In this document: one piece after another, positions 38,272 through 49,879 of the stretch
How positions within the stretch are numbered: position 1 is the stretch's first letter
Layout: every line of letters starts with the position of its first letter
Assembly (NCBI RefSeq): GCF_020882245.1
Contig: NC_083597.1
Span: 43,874,152-43,938,151, forward strand
Direction of reading: 5' to 3'
Origin: Rhopalosiphum padi
Lineage: Eukaryota; Arthropoda; Insecta; Hemiptera; Aphididae
DNA: 64,000 bases
Translations under genes and position numbers: made by a program
The notes under the pieces: model-generated
Told to the model about the DNA's origin: nothing
Database searches by the model: none
Seen by the model: only the letters and a program-made list of their open reading frames with translations

Positions 38272-38538
38272 CGGTGGTGAATTTAACGTCAAGCAAAGTA
38301 GACAGTTGCCTAGGGCAGCAAATTTATTCAAAAAAACGGCGATAAATAATATTTTAATAAATATTGTATTGGTACACTATTTTATTGATTAGAACAGTTT
38401 ATGAACATATCCAATAATTATTGTTTAGTATCAGTCTTTATGATTAATTTTTTTAGTAGTTATGTTAAATAAATATTTAAAAATACATTTTCTCGTTGAT
38501 AAGTTTAATGGGGCGGCAATTGTGTAAATCCGTCTCCG
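38272..38538. mobile_element. Short hAT-like element with perfect 8-bp target duplication
   Basis: A 267-bp element lies between two identical copies of AATATTAT (38264-38271 and 38539-38546). Its ends are CGGTGGTGAATTTA and the complement of CGGAGACGGATTTA, degraded forms of one terminal repeat. The interior includes CAGTTGCCTAGGGCAGCAAA and GGGGCGGCAATTGTG, G+C-rich words set in an A+T-rich body. There is no coding capacity. Confidence 0.75.
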
Positions 38539-38549
38539 AATATTATTAT

Positions 38550-41500
38550 TATTACTGTAGTGGTATGAGTGCATTGTAACACGTTTTACGTTTTACCTCA
38601 AAAATGTCTTTAATATATTATTTTTTGATACTTTAGGTAAACACGAACATCGCATTAGTACATTAGTATAAAATGAATATTTTGTTTTCTACAGTTTTTT
38701 TTTTTGTATTTAATCATTATTTATTTACAAAAAAAAAATTGGATTCTTTACCTAAAGACATATAATTTAATTAGATGTAATATTTAAATATTTTGAGAGT
38801 AAACAATTTTTCCATCTAAAATAGTAAGACACTAAAATATAAAAGTGGGTCTATCACCTCTCACGTATAATTATATTATATAAATTATAAAAATGTCAAT
38901 ACATGAATTATAACAAACACTCTAGTTCAAAAATATATATATATATCTTATAAATTTAATAATACACAAAATGTTGGTCTACAATAATCTAAGAAGTGGT
39001 AGTTAATCAAATATAATAATTTAATTTTCTGTACACATCATTCTTTTAAAATTTCTATGGTTATAGGTGCTTTTGAATTTGAGATAGATAGAAATATATT
39101 ATATTAGAGATATATTTTAGTATAGATAGGTTGAATAACCTTTTCTTTTCTTATTTTTTGTTAATATAGAAAGAAAAAAACCATAATATTTTTATAAAAG
39201 AACACAAACAAACCTCTCGTGTTAACAGTTTTTTCAGTGCATCAGTGAGTTACGTATATTTGTTTTATGTAGATTTTAGTTTTTAAAAGAACACTAATAA
39301 CATTAAGGAATGATAGAAACCCGAGCCAAAATCTGAAATATACGAAATAGGTACTCTATAATACTGTTCTAAATTCTCTGTTGAAATATAATATTCGATA
39401 TAAAAATAATAAGCATCTTAACATTTATTAGGTACGCGTATAAAATATATTACAACATATTTCTTTATTTTATACGTTTCATAATATATTTTAAGTACAA
39501 TACATCTATACAAATACCTATTTGAAATAAATATTACTTATTAATGATTTTATATTTAAAAACGGTACAGGTGACATGATATTTTTTTATCAAAATGTTT
39601 ATTTATCGATAATCCAAAGATAAATTACCTTAATCCTGTTTAGAATCTAAAATATAGAATACTTAAAAATACCTTAGACACGTTAATTTTTATATAAAAA
39701 AAAATTATTTTAACAAATTCCGGTGTTATTAAGCTCTATTTGTCGGTCAGTTTCCATTTCACCGAATTTTCTTTTTAACTTCCTAATAAACTAAATTATT
39801 AATAATACAAAATAGCTTTTAGTCAACAAAATACAATATAAAATTGTATACATAAAGTAATTATAACAAAATCATAGATAAAAACAATTCAAAATATAAT
39901 TTATAATAAACTAGATTAATTCAAATTTGTTTATTCATATAAATAGCAGTTTTGCATTAGTATAAATTACTATTGTAAAAAACTATTCTTTTGTATTTGA
40001 TAAACACAATTTTAACAAGAAAAAAGTTTTTCTTTTTCCAAGTATACCTATGTATTTTATTTGAATATTTATTTACTATTTCGTACGAGTATATTATATT
40101 ATATTTCAATGAATTCCGTGACATAGAACAATTTTTTTTATTAATATAAATGAAAACACAGTCACAAGTAATTATTATTTATACACTATTATTCGAGAAA
40201 ATTAATTTAAAAAAATATATCATAATAATTTTGATGACCATGATTTTTTTTAAATTATTTTCAAAGTGCAAGGTAGTGGGTACGAGTTTAATTCAATACG
40301 TCTATATTCGTTTCGTTGGCCGTTATTCGCATTATTGTTGTACCGTTGGGATATTTGTTCGCTGGCAAATTAATATTACTGTTCTAACAAAAAAAAAAAA
40401 AATAAAAAAAATACAAATACAAACATATTCAATATACCTTCATATACGCACCACATTAATATTAATAATTCACGGAGACATATTATAACGACTGGTGTTT
40501 TATTCAATTGGCCAAACGTATAGTTAATCGGTACGTATCTACCTACACGTTACAACATATTACAAGGATCGTACATTATTATTTATTATTATTATTATTA
40601 TAACGTAATGTAAATATTTTCGGATCAGCCGCGGTGTTTCCTGTAGAGTATCGCTTTAGTACCCTACCCTCATAGTTTCACTAATGTATAATGCTCGTGG
40701 TACTATATTAATATAAAGTATTTAAGTTTTCCACAATATTCATTAGACGGAAACCTGTAGACGTTTTCTACGCGACACGAAAACATTAAGTTATAATATA
40801 AGCCGCTATATAAGTTTGACAAATTAAGAGTGTACACTGTACAGTCCCGGCCAATAAATTATTTTAAACATTTACTGTTTTTAAAGTACCTGTAATCTTA
40901 TGTGCTATAGTCTTCGATATATATATATATATCAAATCTTAATCGAAACGGAATCTATACATATCGAAAAGGGTGTACATATTAGTTATAGTTTGAAAAA
41001 ATAAAAATAAAACACTACCTACATTTGTATATTATACAGTATACTTCATAGGTATTCAATTAAAATATTATTGACAATTATTATTATTATATGTGACCGT
41101 CCGTGGTTGTGTCTGTATGAGCTTGGATTACGCATAAACGTATAAATTAAAAATAATTTGAGATGTACGCTTGTACAATACAAACACAAATAGAGTGATT
41201 CATCAAGAGCCTACTCAACATTATATTTTTCTTCCACAAAACAATTTTCATTTAAATTCTAATTTTGTATGTTTAATACACTAAAAGCCCTTATTTTTAT
41301 TTATTTATCATATTCATTTTTATTTTTCATATAATTTAAGAAATGTCTTGTAGCGATACTACTTCTTTTTAAAAATTAGAATTTCCCCTTTTTTGTAAAC
41401 TGTTATGTAGATGAGTTTTGAAAATGTATGTATTTAATATATATTTAGATAAGTAAATAACTTTGTGTACCTACCTACTAAGAATAATAGGTAAATGATA

Positions 41501-41840
41501 ATTTATATAGGTTTGGAAGATATAAAGGTGCTATTATGGTTTTTTAAATGAAAGCAATTCATATTAATTTAATCTATCAACATTTTATGATATTATGTTC
41601 TAATTTATTTTCCTAGTACAGTACCTATATTAGATTTAAGATTTATTAACTCAGTAACTAATTGTTCGAATTTCGATACAGGTGTATCCACATTTTCAAA
41701 AATATTATCTGCTTAACAATTTACAGTAAACAAGTTGGTTCTCATTTATATCACCACTCTTTAATTCAAAAATAAAATTTAGTAAATTAAAATATGGTCC
41801 ATACCTATATTATCTTTACATACATAATTATTTTGTATAT
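38550..41840. other. A+T-rich non-coding stretch
   Basis: A 112-codon frame at 40150-40488 is the largest ORF. It is dominated by I, K, T and F, includes a poly-Lys/A tract and has no recognisable domain, so it is treated as chance. No repeat boundaries are identified. Confidence 0.55.
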
Positions 41841-41847
41841 GTGTATG

Positions 41848-42932
41848 TCACTAAAATCCTTATAAACGGCTGAACCGATTTTTATGACATTTTTCGGCGG
41901 GCTATATCAGAAAATATTTTAGCCGAAAATAAATGGGTAGAAAATATTTTAGTCAAAAAATATTCCATCCGAACTGCCGAAAAATGTACCGTCTTATTTT
42001 TTATGTGTGAGTGGATCCATGAATGATTTAGATTCACAATTGTACCCGGTAAGTGGCGCTGTAATTGTGTTCTATGAAATTTTGACATGGACATGTCTTA
42101 GAAAACGCATCTGTGAATCTTAAACGCCAATGATCTCGGGAACCACTCATCCGATCATCATGCGGTTTTTTCAAATGAAAGAACACACTAAGAAACATTT
42201 TTTCAGCATAGTTATATGAATTCAACACCCATCAACGGAATATTGAGCACTAAAATATGAATATATCAGTGGCGCCATTTGTCTAGGAAAATAAAATTTA
42301 AATTGAATGCAAAAAATAGTAAAACTTAATTTATACAACTAGAATAATTGTCAATATTGTATTAATTTAAATAATGATTAAAAAATCTATTAAATAAGTT
42401 AACGATTTGTCAGTGAACTGATAGGTGCATTAAAATCAAAATACAATGATGTAGCTTGATGTACGTTCATTCAGGTGATGAAGACGTTTTCAAAGGAGTT
42501 CCCGATTCTATAAGTTAATTAACAATCAAGTTATTCATTTTTAAAACAATCGTCAAATACGTACGTCGTATATAAAGGTATAAAAAGGAACGCCGTGTTG
42601 TCTGTGAACGACAAAAATGAATGACGATTTGAACGAAATTTGAATCTCATAAGAGCCGTAATTTTAATGGGCAACGACGTGCACGAGAATAACTGCTATA
42701 TTGCTTGCTGTTGTGTAAGCTCAGAAAACAATTTATACATCTATATGCCCATGATCATAAAAACGAATAATAAGTTTACAAAGAAATATTAAAAATCAAT
42801 AGAAACTTTGAAGAACACTTTTGAAAAAATATTTAGTCTAACGCCGGCCAACCGAGCAAAAGATAATCTTAAAAAAATACTGCTTTTAAATATTCAAAAA
42901 AATTGGAACGGACAACGCCGTGCGGGACAGCA
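41848..42932 (+). mobile_element. Helitron-like non-autonomous sequence
   Basis: Begins TCACTAAAATCC, then AACGGCTGAACCGATTTTTA, a phrase typical of insect Helitron-type repeats. The middle contains AATGATCTCGGGAACCACTC then GATCATCATGCGGTTTTTTC, again characteristic. The end holds GACAACGCCGTGCGGGACAGC, close to the 3'-terminal block of such elements, although the expected CTAG-type terminus has degenerated to CAAT. No Rep/helicase coding sequence is present. It could also be two adjacent repeats of one family, because a second weak copy of the terminal block (GGGCAACGACGTGCACGAG) occurs at 42670. The identification is from remembered motifs. Confidence 0.45.
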
Positions 42933-43140
42933 ATATAAAGTTGAATTTCGGAACTATCATCTATACACCAAATCAGAAAACTAAAAATATTATTTATTCA
43001 TTGATTTAATACGAATGCATTTTGTATGGTCAACAAAGTGCACAAGGAGTATACTTTAAAATTTCAAGTATCATAATTTGAATAAATTCATTATTAAAAG
43101 AAAAACTGGAAGGTGAATGACCCTATATATATAAATAGAC

Positions 43141-43146
<6 letters not shown>

Positions 43147-43200
<54 letters not shown>
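43147..43200. repeat. (GT)27 microsatellite
   Basis: Fifty-four uninterrupted bases of GT, likely polymorphic. It accounts for the Cys-Val repeat in the overlapping ORF at 43145-43336. Confidence 0.95.
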
Positions 43201-43203
<3 letters not shown>

Positions 43204-43204
43204 T

Positions 43205-44060
43205 ATACCTTGTAATTTGCATACCTGGCGTTATTTTCCATATCACCTACACAAGTACTACAAAAACGGTCTAAATTCTAAAATATTCAGTAAACAGATG
43301 TATATTAAGGTCCCTAAAATATTATGTTCATTATAACAAACTCAAATAATTATTAGCATAATACATTTAGCAATTTTATAAAACATAATAGCTTTTAAAT
43401 TGAAACTATAGACACAATAATATCGTATAATATAGCCCATAGCCAGTTCTAATTATTATACGAGTACACGAGCAAAAATGTACCCACCGGTCACCTGGTT
43501 ACTATTATTGATGTAATAATGAGATATTTTGTTGAATTCCTCCTTTGTTTTGAATTTTAACATTGTATTTAGTATGGAAATATAGTACCTATATTGTGCC
43601 AAGTATTAAGTAATCAGTATGCTTGTAGTTCGGACGTTTGGAATGAATATCAATTTTATCAATCGCTAAAAACTACTGGGAACACGAAAACATTTTGAAA
43701 AAGAAATTCGATCCTATTCCGAAATATTTATTGAAATGTTAACGATCCACTTGAATTCTTATCTGAAATATTACACAGCGGATGAAAACGTATAAGCCTC
43801 GTTAGGGAAATAATGGCAACAATAATATTTTACAGTATAAATATAAAGATGCTAATTTGAAATTTAAGTATTTGAACACACGTGTTCAGAACTGCCTTAC
43901 GGTAAGAACAATGAATTTAAAATATGACGGTTCATTAATCAGCGTAAGCAACTATGAAACATAAATTATGGTCTTATATTAAATCACCAATTTTTAAAGT
44001 CTTATATACGTGCTCTAATCATAGCCTAATTATCTTAGATTTTCCAGTGAATTACATTAT
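43205..44060. other. A+T-rich non-coding stretch
   Basis: Nothing supported. A slightly G+C-richer part at 43620-43800 shows no reading frame of note. Confidence 0.5.
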
Positions 44061-44062
44061 TT

Positions 44063-44420
44063 TCAATTCTTAGCGGAGCGGTAAATGTATTGGTTTTACA
44101 ACGACAATATATCTTGTGTGTTTTACAGGTTCTAAACGGAGTGATTTTACAACGATGCAAGTTTTTTTTATTTATTTATATATTTATTATTGGTTATTTA
44201 ATATTCGCAGATATTTTTTATAGAAGAAAAAAATGTTGGATCTTCAATTACAAAGATGGTTTCTCGTTTAGCGAATTCGATCTAGTTGCTACTTTGCGGG
44301 ATCAAAAGTAAAAAAGTTCAATACTTTTCAAAATAGTCGAATAAAAATCTATTTTGGTCAAAAATTACTAATTAGTTTAACCTACATTGGTAATACCAAT
44401 ATAAAAATAAATAAATAATT
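44063..44420 (+). repeat. Dispersed repeat family A, copy 2, ending in hairpin plus AAAT tail
   Basis: Shares ordered words with 30991-31185. Its starting motif is doubled: CTTAGCGGAGCGGTAA at 44068, then GGTTCTAAACGGAGTGATTTTACAAC-type sequence about 60 bp later. The 3' side carries a perfect stem, ATTGGT, AAT, ACCAAT (44386-44400), followed directly by an A-rich AAAT-type tail (44401-44416). That arrangement matches the 3' ends of the LINEs at 10012 and 51750 and suggests retrotransposition, possibly as a LINE-dependent SINE. The 73-codon ORF inside (44090-44311) is chance. Confidence 0.5.
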
Positions 44421-44462
44421 GCAATAATAATATACATAGGTATAATAAAATATCTCATAAAA

Positions 44463-44610
44463 TAAAGGCTGATCAGAGTGATTTTCCAACGTGTGTACTG
44501 TGTATAATATACGATTTATCATTCAAATTTACCTCATCCATTACAATGACCTACTCAGTTACATTAAACACTTGACAGCAGAACGGTTTTCCCGATTTTT
44601 ATATGTATAT
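44463..44610 (-). repeat. Composite repeat with family B sequence
   Basis: Starts with GATCAGAGTGATTTTCCAACG, resembling the family A start. It passes into ATTCAAATTTACCTCATCCA and a GCAGAACGGTTTTCCC block, which align with the minus-strand family B copy at 54556-54660 (ATTCAACTTTAACACATCCA, CAGAGCGGTTACTTAC). Confidence 0.4.
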
Positions 44611-44614
44611 TTTA

Positions 44615-45635
44615 CTTATTTAAACGTCTACATAATAATAAAAGTGACAGGTGCATTGAATAGCGCGTACTAAAAATTATATTTTATAGCTATATTTGAA
44701 ACTTTAAAAGCTCAACTAGCTCAAGTAAAATTTGGAATTGAGTTAACGATTTAAATTCTACACAAATTCCAAAGTCATGCACAATATCCCCTGAAAAAAA
44801 CAATGAAGAGGATAATACAGTCAAATCACGATTTTTGCGGACATAAAAACCCAAACGGCTATTAAATAAAATTGCAGATAAAAATATTCTTATCTTAATT
44901 TTGTGATCAATAGTAAATTGTTTTTACTACTCGAGTAGTATAAAGATACGTAATATTTGTGATTTTAGTTTAATATGAAAACAAAGAATTTTTAAACATA
45001 TTATGATCTTAATAATTTTATAATATACATATTAATTCAGTGTTTTAATAATTCGGTAGTTTTTTAAATTACTATTTCATATATTATGTAATATAACAGT
45101 TTAAAAATAGGTACACATTTAAATATTTAAATATCGTAAAATATTGACTCAAAAATACATATAACGGTCTTACCACTCTTACCTTTAAGTTTCATAAGTG
45201 CATAACATATCAAATCACTCTAATATTTAAGTTAATTACACAAAATTAATTCTGATGAACGAAAATTTGCCATGTTTTATTTATTGTGTGATCATAATTA
45301 ATTAATTAATTAAATTATTTAGCCGTAATAACTTTTCTCAGTGGTTGATATAATAATACCTAGTTATTAATTAATATTCGTAATTATTAACACATTTATG
45401 GTTTCCGAATTTTCTACATTTATATTTTTACTGTTTATGTAAATATTTTACAAATTATTTATTGTATATGAAGAATAAAGAAGCCAAATGAGATTAAATC
45501 CTTTGGGTTTGCCTAGATACTTTTAATTTAGGTAGGTGTTTCTTGACATGTATCCTTCTGTTCTGGTGTGGGTTTGGCATTAAATGAGGGGTGGCATCGT
45601 GATTCGAAGTAGTAAAATACTAAAATACGTATAGT
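44615..45635. other. A+T-rich non-coding stretch
   Basis: No gene or mobile element is recognised. A run of ATTA units lies at 45297-45313. Confidence 0.5.
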
Positions 45636-45640
45636 CTTAC

Positions 45641-45793
45641 CTCACCGAGAAGTTTTGGCAAAAACGTAACAATGAAATGATCGTTTCCGTAAAACTTAAA
45701 CGTCAGGTGTAATAAACTCTGAGACGAGCCCCTTGTACCCATTTCCAACCAACGCCGATCAATCGGCACCCTCTCTGTCCGAGCGAAGAAAAC
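45641..45793 (-). CDS. Candidate exon or decayed coding fragment, unknown protein
   Basis: A minus-strand frame is open for about 51 codons and reads RWLEMGTRGSSQSLLHLTFK, then FYGNDHFIVTFLPKLLGE. It closes exactly at a strong donor, GAG/GTAAGA, with GT at 45640-45639. An acceptor-like CGGACAG with a pyrimidine-rich lead lies at 45775-45781 (exon side from 45774). Composition and hydrophobic periodicity are protein-like and quite unlike the flanks. No family is recognised. About 130 bp upstream on the same strand lies a second protein-like stretch. The two may be exons of one gene or pieces of one decayed element. Confidence 0.35.
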
Positions 45794-45922
45794 TTAAGAT
45801 ATAATAATTACTTACGTCAGTTCATGCAACATTTTCACGTAACACGGTAACGAACGTTAATTAAGCGCATATTTTTTTTCATTCTAACTGCGTGTTGTTT
45901 GGGATTCTAAATATAACGGTAC

Positions 45923-46069
45923 TCAGACCAATGACGCCATTTTTAGGGATAGCAGGATGTGCAACGGTTCCTTTATTCTGTCCTTTAGTTTGTTAGCTGG
46001 CCATAAATTTAAGATTTGGTCGATAATCACATAAGCGGTCTTCGCAAAGTCTTTTATCAAAAACTTATG
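45923..46069 (-). CDS. Candidate coding fragment, unknown protein
   Basis: A 48-codon minus-strand frame between two stops reads FLIKDFAKTAYVIIDQILNL, then WPANKLKDRIKEPLHILLSL, ending KMASLV. It has an amphipathic, helix-rich look and realistic composition. It lacks an upstream ATG, and its donor is weak. A better donor (GAC/GTAAGT near 45815) lies in a different frame after it. It is probably linked to the 45641-45793 fragment. A degenerate transposon protein is as likely as a host exon. Confidence 0.3.
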   Translation of the reverse strand, partial: HKFLIKDFAKTAYVIIDQILNLWPANKLKDRIKEPLHILLSLKMASLV

Positions 46070-46084
46070 TTACGGATGCCGCCG

Positions 46085-47195
46085 CTACACTGCAAGTCTG
46101 CAACATGTATATTAAACTGTCATAATATATAATATTATCGTGTAGTGCTTTTGTATTAATTCAACCACACCGCGTACAGTTATGAAAATAATTATTTAGC
46201 CACAAATTTTAAATGCTTATAACCATTGATAGCTATATATTCAAGCCACTTTTTATGTGGCTGTGAACTGCACATGCCTATATTATATAATATATTATAT
46301 ATAACGCATTGAATGCATTTTATATTATAATAAACCGGCGATTCTCTATTGGTAGAATAATAAATAATAATCTCCGATACTTTTTCAATTATTAGAAATC
46401 AAATATTGTTCTAAATCATTTCAATCTGGAGTTTATTAAATTTTCAGACTAGTCGGGTGTTATTTAATATTCTATAGACGCATACATTGTATGAATATTT
46501 AATTCATATCTTATGGACGTATTTTACCCTACCCCCCCCCCCCGCCGCCATAGAAATTTCATAATTCAGCCAATATTAAGAATACAATTCGTACGGATTT
46601 ATATGACCATTTTCTAAATTTGAATGACTTATTTTTTTTGCACAAACAAGAAACTTGGATGGTTTTAAAGAAACGCTTTCCACCATACGGCTTGAACCAA
46701 TATTGTTATAGTGGATTTTTTGGTCACATAATTTAGTCAAATTATTGACAAAAAATGGTCACTTTACAAACATACAAACATAATATATAGTCATAGGTAC
46801 TTACCTAAAAGGCAAAGAGTATATATATATGAAAATAGTTCCCAAATAATGCGTACAGACTATAAAAGAATGGAATGCTGGTATTTTATAATATAGGTAA
46901 AGACGAAATGAATATAAAATAATCCATAGTCCACATAAAATCTATCCACCTGACCACCCTTATCACACCTACCACTTATCTAATAGCCATTAAATATTCA
47001 TGATCTAGATACGTCACAAACAATATTATAACTATAAAAATTATGTTATTTTATAAAAATAAGTAAAAGCATTAAATTTCCAATAAAAATAATTCAACTC
47101 TAACGTATAAACTCGAGATTACTCTGTCTTGCTTAAATTTATAAGAAAAATAGCCAATTAAATTAAAATATGATCTACACTGTGTCGTACTCGAA
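46085..47195. other. A+T-rich non-coding stretch
   Basis: Contains a 12-C run followed by GCCGCC (46532-46550), probably the G+C-rich end of a dispersed repeat. Otherwise nothing is supported. Confidence 0.5.
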
Positions 47196-47198
47196 TCG

Positions 47199-47229
47199 CG
47201 TGTATACTGTAAATTCTACAGTATACACG
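47199..47229. repeat. Perfect 13-bp hairpin
   Basis: CGTGTATACTGTA, a 5-nt AATTC loop, then the exact complement TACAGTATACACG. The stem is short for a microRNA precursor, and no longer imperfect stem is seen around it. Confidence 0.65.
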
Positions 47230-47439
47230 ATTATTGAATTCGTATTTAAACCGGTCGTATAAATATAATATAAATATGTAATATTACCTACTATTCTATC
47301 CTTATTAATTACTCATAAAAAACGCTCAACGACTTGCTCAACGCTATGTGATTATACCATATTAATGTATTGAATTACTACGAAACGAATAACGTGAAAA
47401 CATTTAAATAGTATTAGGTTATGTGGCATTCTGAAGAAG

Positions 47440-48260
47440 TACATACTGGAATGAAACTATGGATAATGATTTCGGTTTCGGCGGGAATTGCACGAGCGGT
47501 TTTTCGACTATGTTGAGTTAGAGTTTCTTCCGAACTGCAGATGCAAAGTAATATAATATATGAAACAGAATGAATTACGCTAGTCGAATAGAAACGGATA
47601 AACAAACGCATAAAAATACGCGCATTTGCGAGTCGAAAAATTGAAGCGCAAACTTTTCTCGTATAACAACGATACCAAATATTCACAGATTTCTCAAATA
47701 CGTGCGATAATATTATAGCTACACGCTGTGATGATATGTGAAAACAACCCATTTCCGAGGCAGTCCACGAAAATTGGTAATACCTGCACCTGCAGAACGC
47801 ACGCGTAACCGGAATATATATATATATAGCAATCACACAATAATGGCGTGTTCGGCGGTGGCTGCAGTAGGAAAACGAGCGAGAAAGCGAAATAAGCAAA
47901 CGCAGAAAGAAACAGAGAGAGAGAGAGAGAGAGACAAAGAGAACTCTGACAGAGAATATAGAATGCAATTTACGGGCCAAGAAGCGTGTAAAACAAAGGT
48001 TGTTGCTATAACATTTTAACTCTTGAGATGAAATATTCAACGGGACATCGTTTTCAATCTAATCTGCGGCGAAGGGATACAGGCCGACCACGGGGACTTG
48101 AGATGATTTTACGAAAATTGTATATAAAAAAAAAAAACACACTAAAAATATTATAACCAATCATCGTAATAACAAGCCGAACACCGCCACGCCTATATCT
48201 ATGCTAATGATATATTATTATATCTCTCCGCCGCGTTATTATACCATTAGTCGGAAGAGA
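47440..48260. other. CpG-richer island with microsatellites and opposing ORFs
   Basis: The longest open frame of the window (208 codons, minus strand, 47414-48040) lies here, opposed by a 93-codon plus-strand frame (47738-48019). The minus-strand translation is rich in Ser, Arg, Cys and Ile and includes runs made by a (GA)n tract at 47915-47934 and an AT run at 47815-47828. I therefore regard it as a consequence of purine-rich plus-strand sequence, not a gene. On the plus strand an ATG at 47843 starts MACSAVAAVGKRARKRNKQT with a Lys/Glu/Arg-rich continuation. CpG density suggests regulatory or first-exon DNA, but direction cannot be decided. Confidence 0.3.
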
Positions 48261-48264
48261 TGGG

Positions 48265-48950
48265 AAAAAAAATTTCATACACTTGAGATGCACAATTTAT
48301 AAGCAATAATATATTATGTATATATTAACGATGATTTTTTTCGCACTCCATATTTCTTATTTAATTCGTTTTGTAAATAATTGTTTAAAATACATCAGTC
48401 GGATCCACGAGGAAAATAAAATGTATTATCATGACTATATATTTGAATGTAAAATATGTAAAATATTACAAAAAATATGTAATATGTAATTTAGGCAATA
48501 CAAACAAAATATAAATATTTTAATATTTATGGAAATTTTTACTTGTTTTAATAACGTATAAAATATTATTAAATTCAATTTATAAAAGGGTAACAGGTTG
48601 CGAGTTATTCAAATTCTTATTTCTTATTATTGTTTTATTATTATTATTATTTTTCATTAAAATTCACTTTCCACTCTATCCTGTAATTGTATTGTTATTG
48701 CAATGTATATATTTTTTTTTATATGTTTCTTTTATCGCAAAGTACAATATTACAAGTATATATTATGACTAGAACGTCTAATAATATTACAATTTTTCTC
48801 TCGTAATGGCCGAATGAACAATTTTATGTTTGTGTACACATCTACTGTTGAGTATCAATAAATTACATTATATAGTTTAGATTAAATCAGTAGTGTAGTT
48901 TTAGTGTAATAATTTTATTACCTATACCATGGTATTATTAGTATAGGTAT
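48265..48950. other. A+T-rich non-coding stretch
   Basis: Nothing supported beyond (TTA)-type low complexity at 48625-48650. Confidence 0.5.
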
Positions 48951-48958
48951 ATATAAGT

Positions 48959-49573
48959 CAGTGCTGTAGCATGGGGAGGGGCACTGAGGAAACGCTCCTC
49001 CTCTAATCTTTTTTTTTTTTTTTTTGGTTGGCTGTTGTAGTATATTGTATAGAAATTTTTTATAAGTTATATCATTAGTATATATATTTATATAATTCAA
49101 GGTAAATCCGTGATAACGATAAATTATTTATAATTTCTATTCAAAATTCCAAATAATAGTATGATAAGTATGGATTTTAGATAAGAAATACCTACAAATG
49201 GATCTCCTTTTTGTTGTGAACACGATTCTAATTTAATTATTATGTATATCATTTAAATGGGTTTAGATGCTACATCATAATCTCCATTATTTTTAACTAT
49301 CCCAGTGTAAAGTCAGCTACGGCATGTATTTTATTATACCTTTAATACATAACAATTAAAAGTTATGATTTGGTATTCTTGTTAATAAATAGTAATAATA
49401 TTCGAACAAAAAATTAAATTTTGTGTTATCAACACATATTGATATAATGATATTAATTTATTAATTTATCTATGGCTTACACAAATACATTGTTATGTTA
49501 AATGTATATTTACATATTTCAAAAATCATGTAAGCCCCACCCCAAAAAAAAAAAAATTATTACTATGGCGCTG
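48959..49573. mobile_element. Non-autonomous hAT-like element, 615 bp
   Basis: The ends are CAGTGCTGTAG and the complement of CAGCGCCATAG. The flanks ATATAAGT (48951-48958) and ATATAACT (49574-49581) form an 8-bp target duplication with one difference. Next to both ends are mirrored G-rich blocks (ATGGGGAGGGGCACTG at the left, the complement of GGGGTGGGGCTTAC at the right) bordered by long T or A runs. CAG-type termini plus 8-bp duplications are standard for hAT elements. There is no transposase ORF. Confidence 0.7.
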
Positions 49574-49879
49574 ATATAACTACTTACCATTTTATCGCAA
49601 AACTAAAAAGGTAATAATTCTAATTATATAATTTAAGATATGTTTGAAAGTTTATTCTCAACACATACAACATATTATGTCCTATAGGGATAGTAAAGGA
49701 GACAATATTAAAGTTGCTAAACTTGTTAAAGCATTAATAATTAGACAGTTAGTGAGCAAGTATAGGTAACACACAATATGCAACACTCCTGGAACACGTA
49801 CATTTTTTCGTTTTAAGATGTCTAAGTCATTATAGGTGATAATACACCAAGATAATATTTATTAAATTATAAGTTAATA

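Noticed and set aside
38104..38538. Larger hAT element starting at CAGTGGCGGAC (38104)
   Set aside because: The 8-bp flanks do not match. Starting at 38272 gives a perfect AATATTAT duplication, so the shorter element is preferred.
40150..40488. 112-codon plus-strand ORF
   Set aside because: Dominated by I, K, T and F, contains a poly-A-derived Lys run, and has no domain, start context or splice support.
43145..43336. 63-codon ORF starting with Cys-Val repeats
   Set aside because: Direct translation of the (GT)27 array.
47414..48040. 208-codon minus-strand ORF, the longest in the window
   Set aside because: The translation is low-complexity (Ser/Arg/Cys/Ile), crosses (GA)n and (AT)n microsatellites and is opposed by another ORF. 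There is no domain or conserved motif, so it is best explained by skewed composition.
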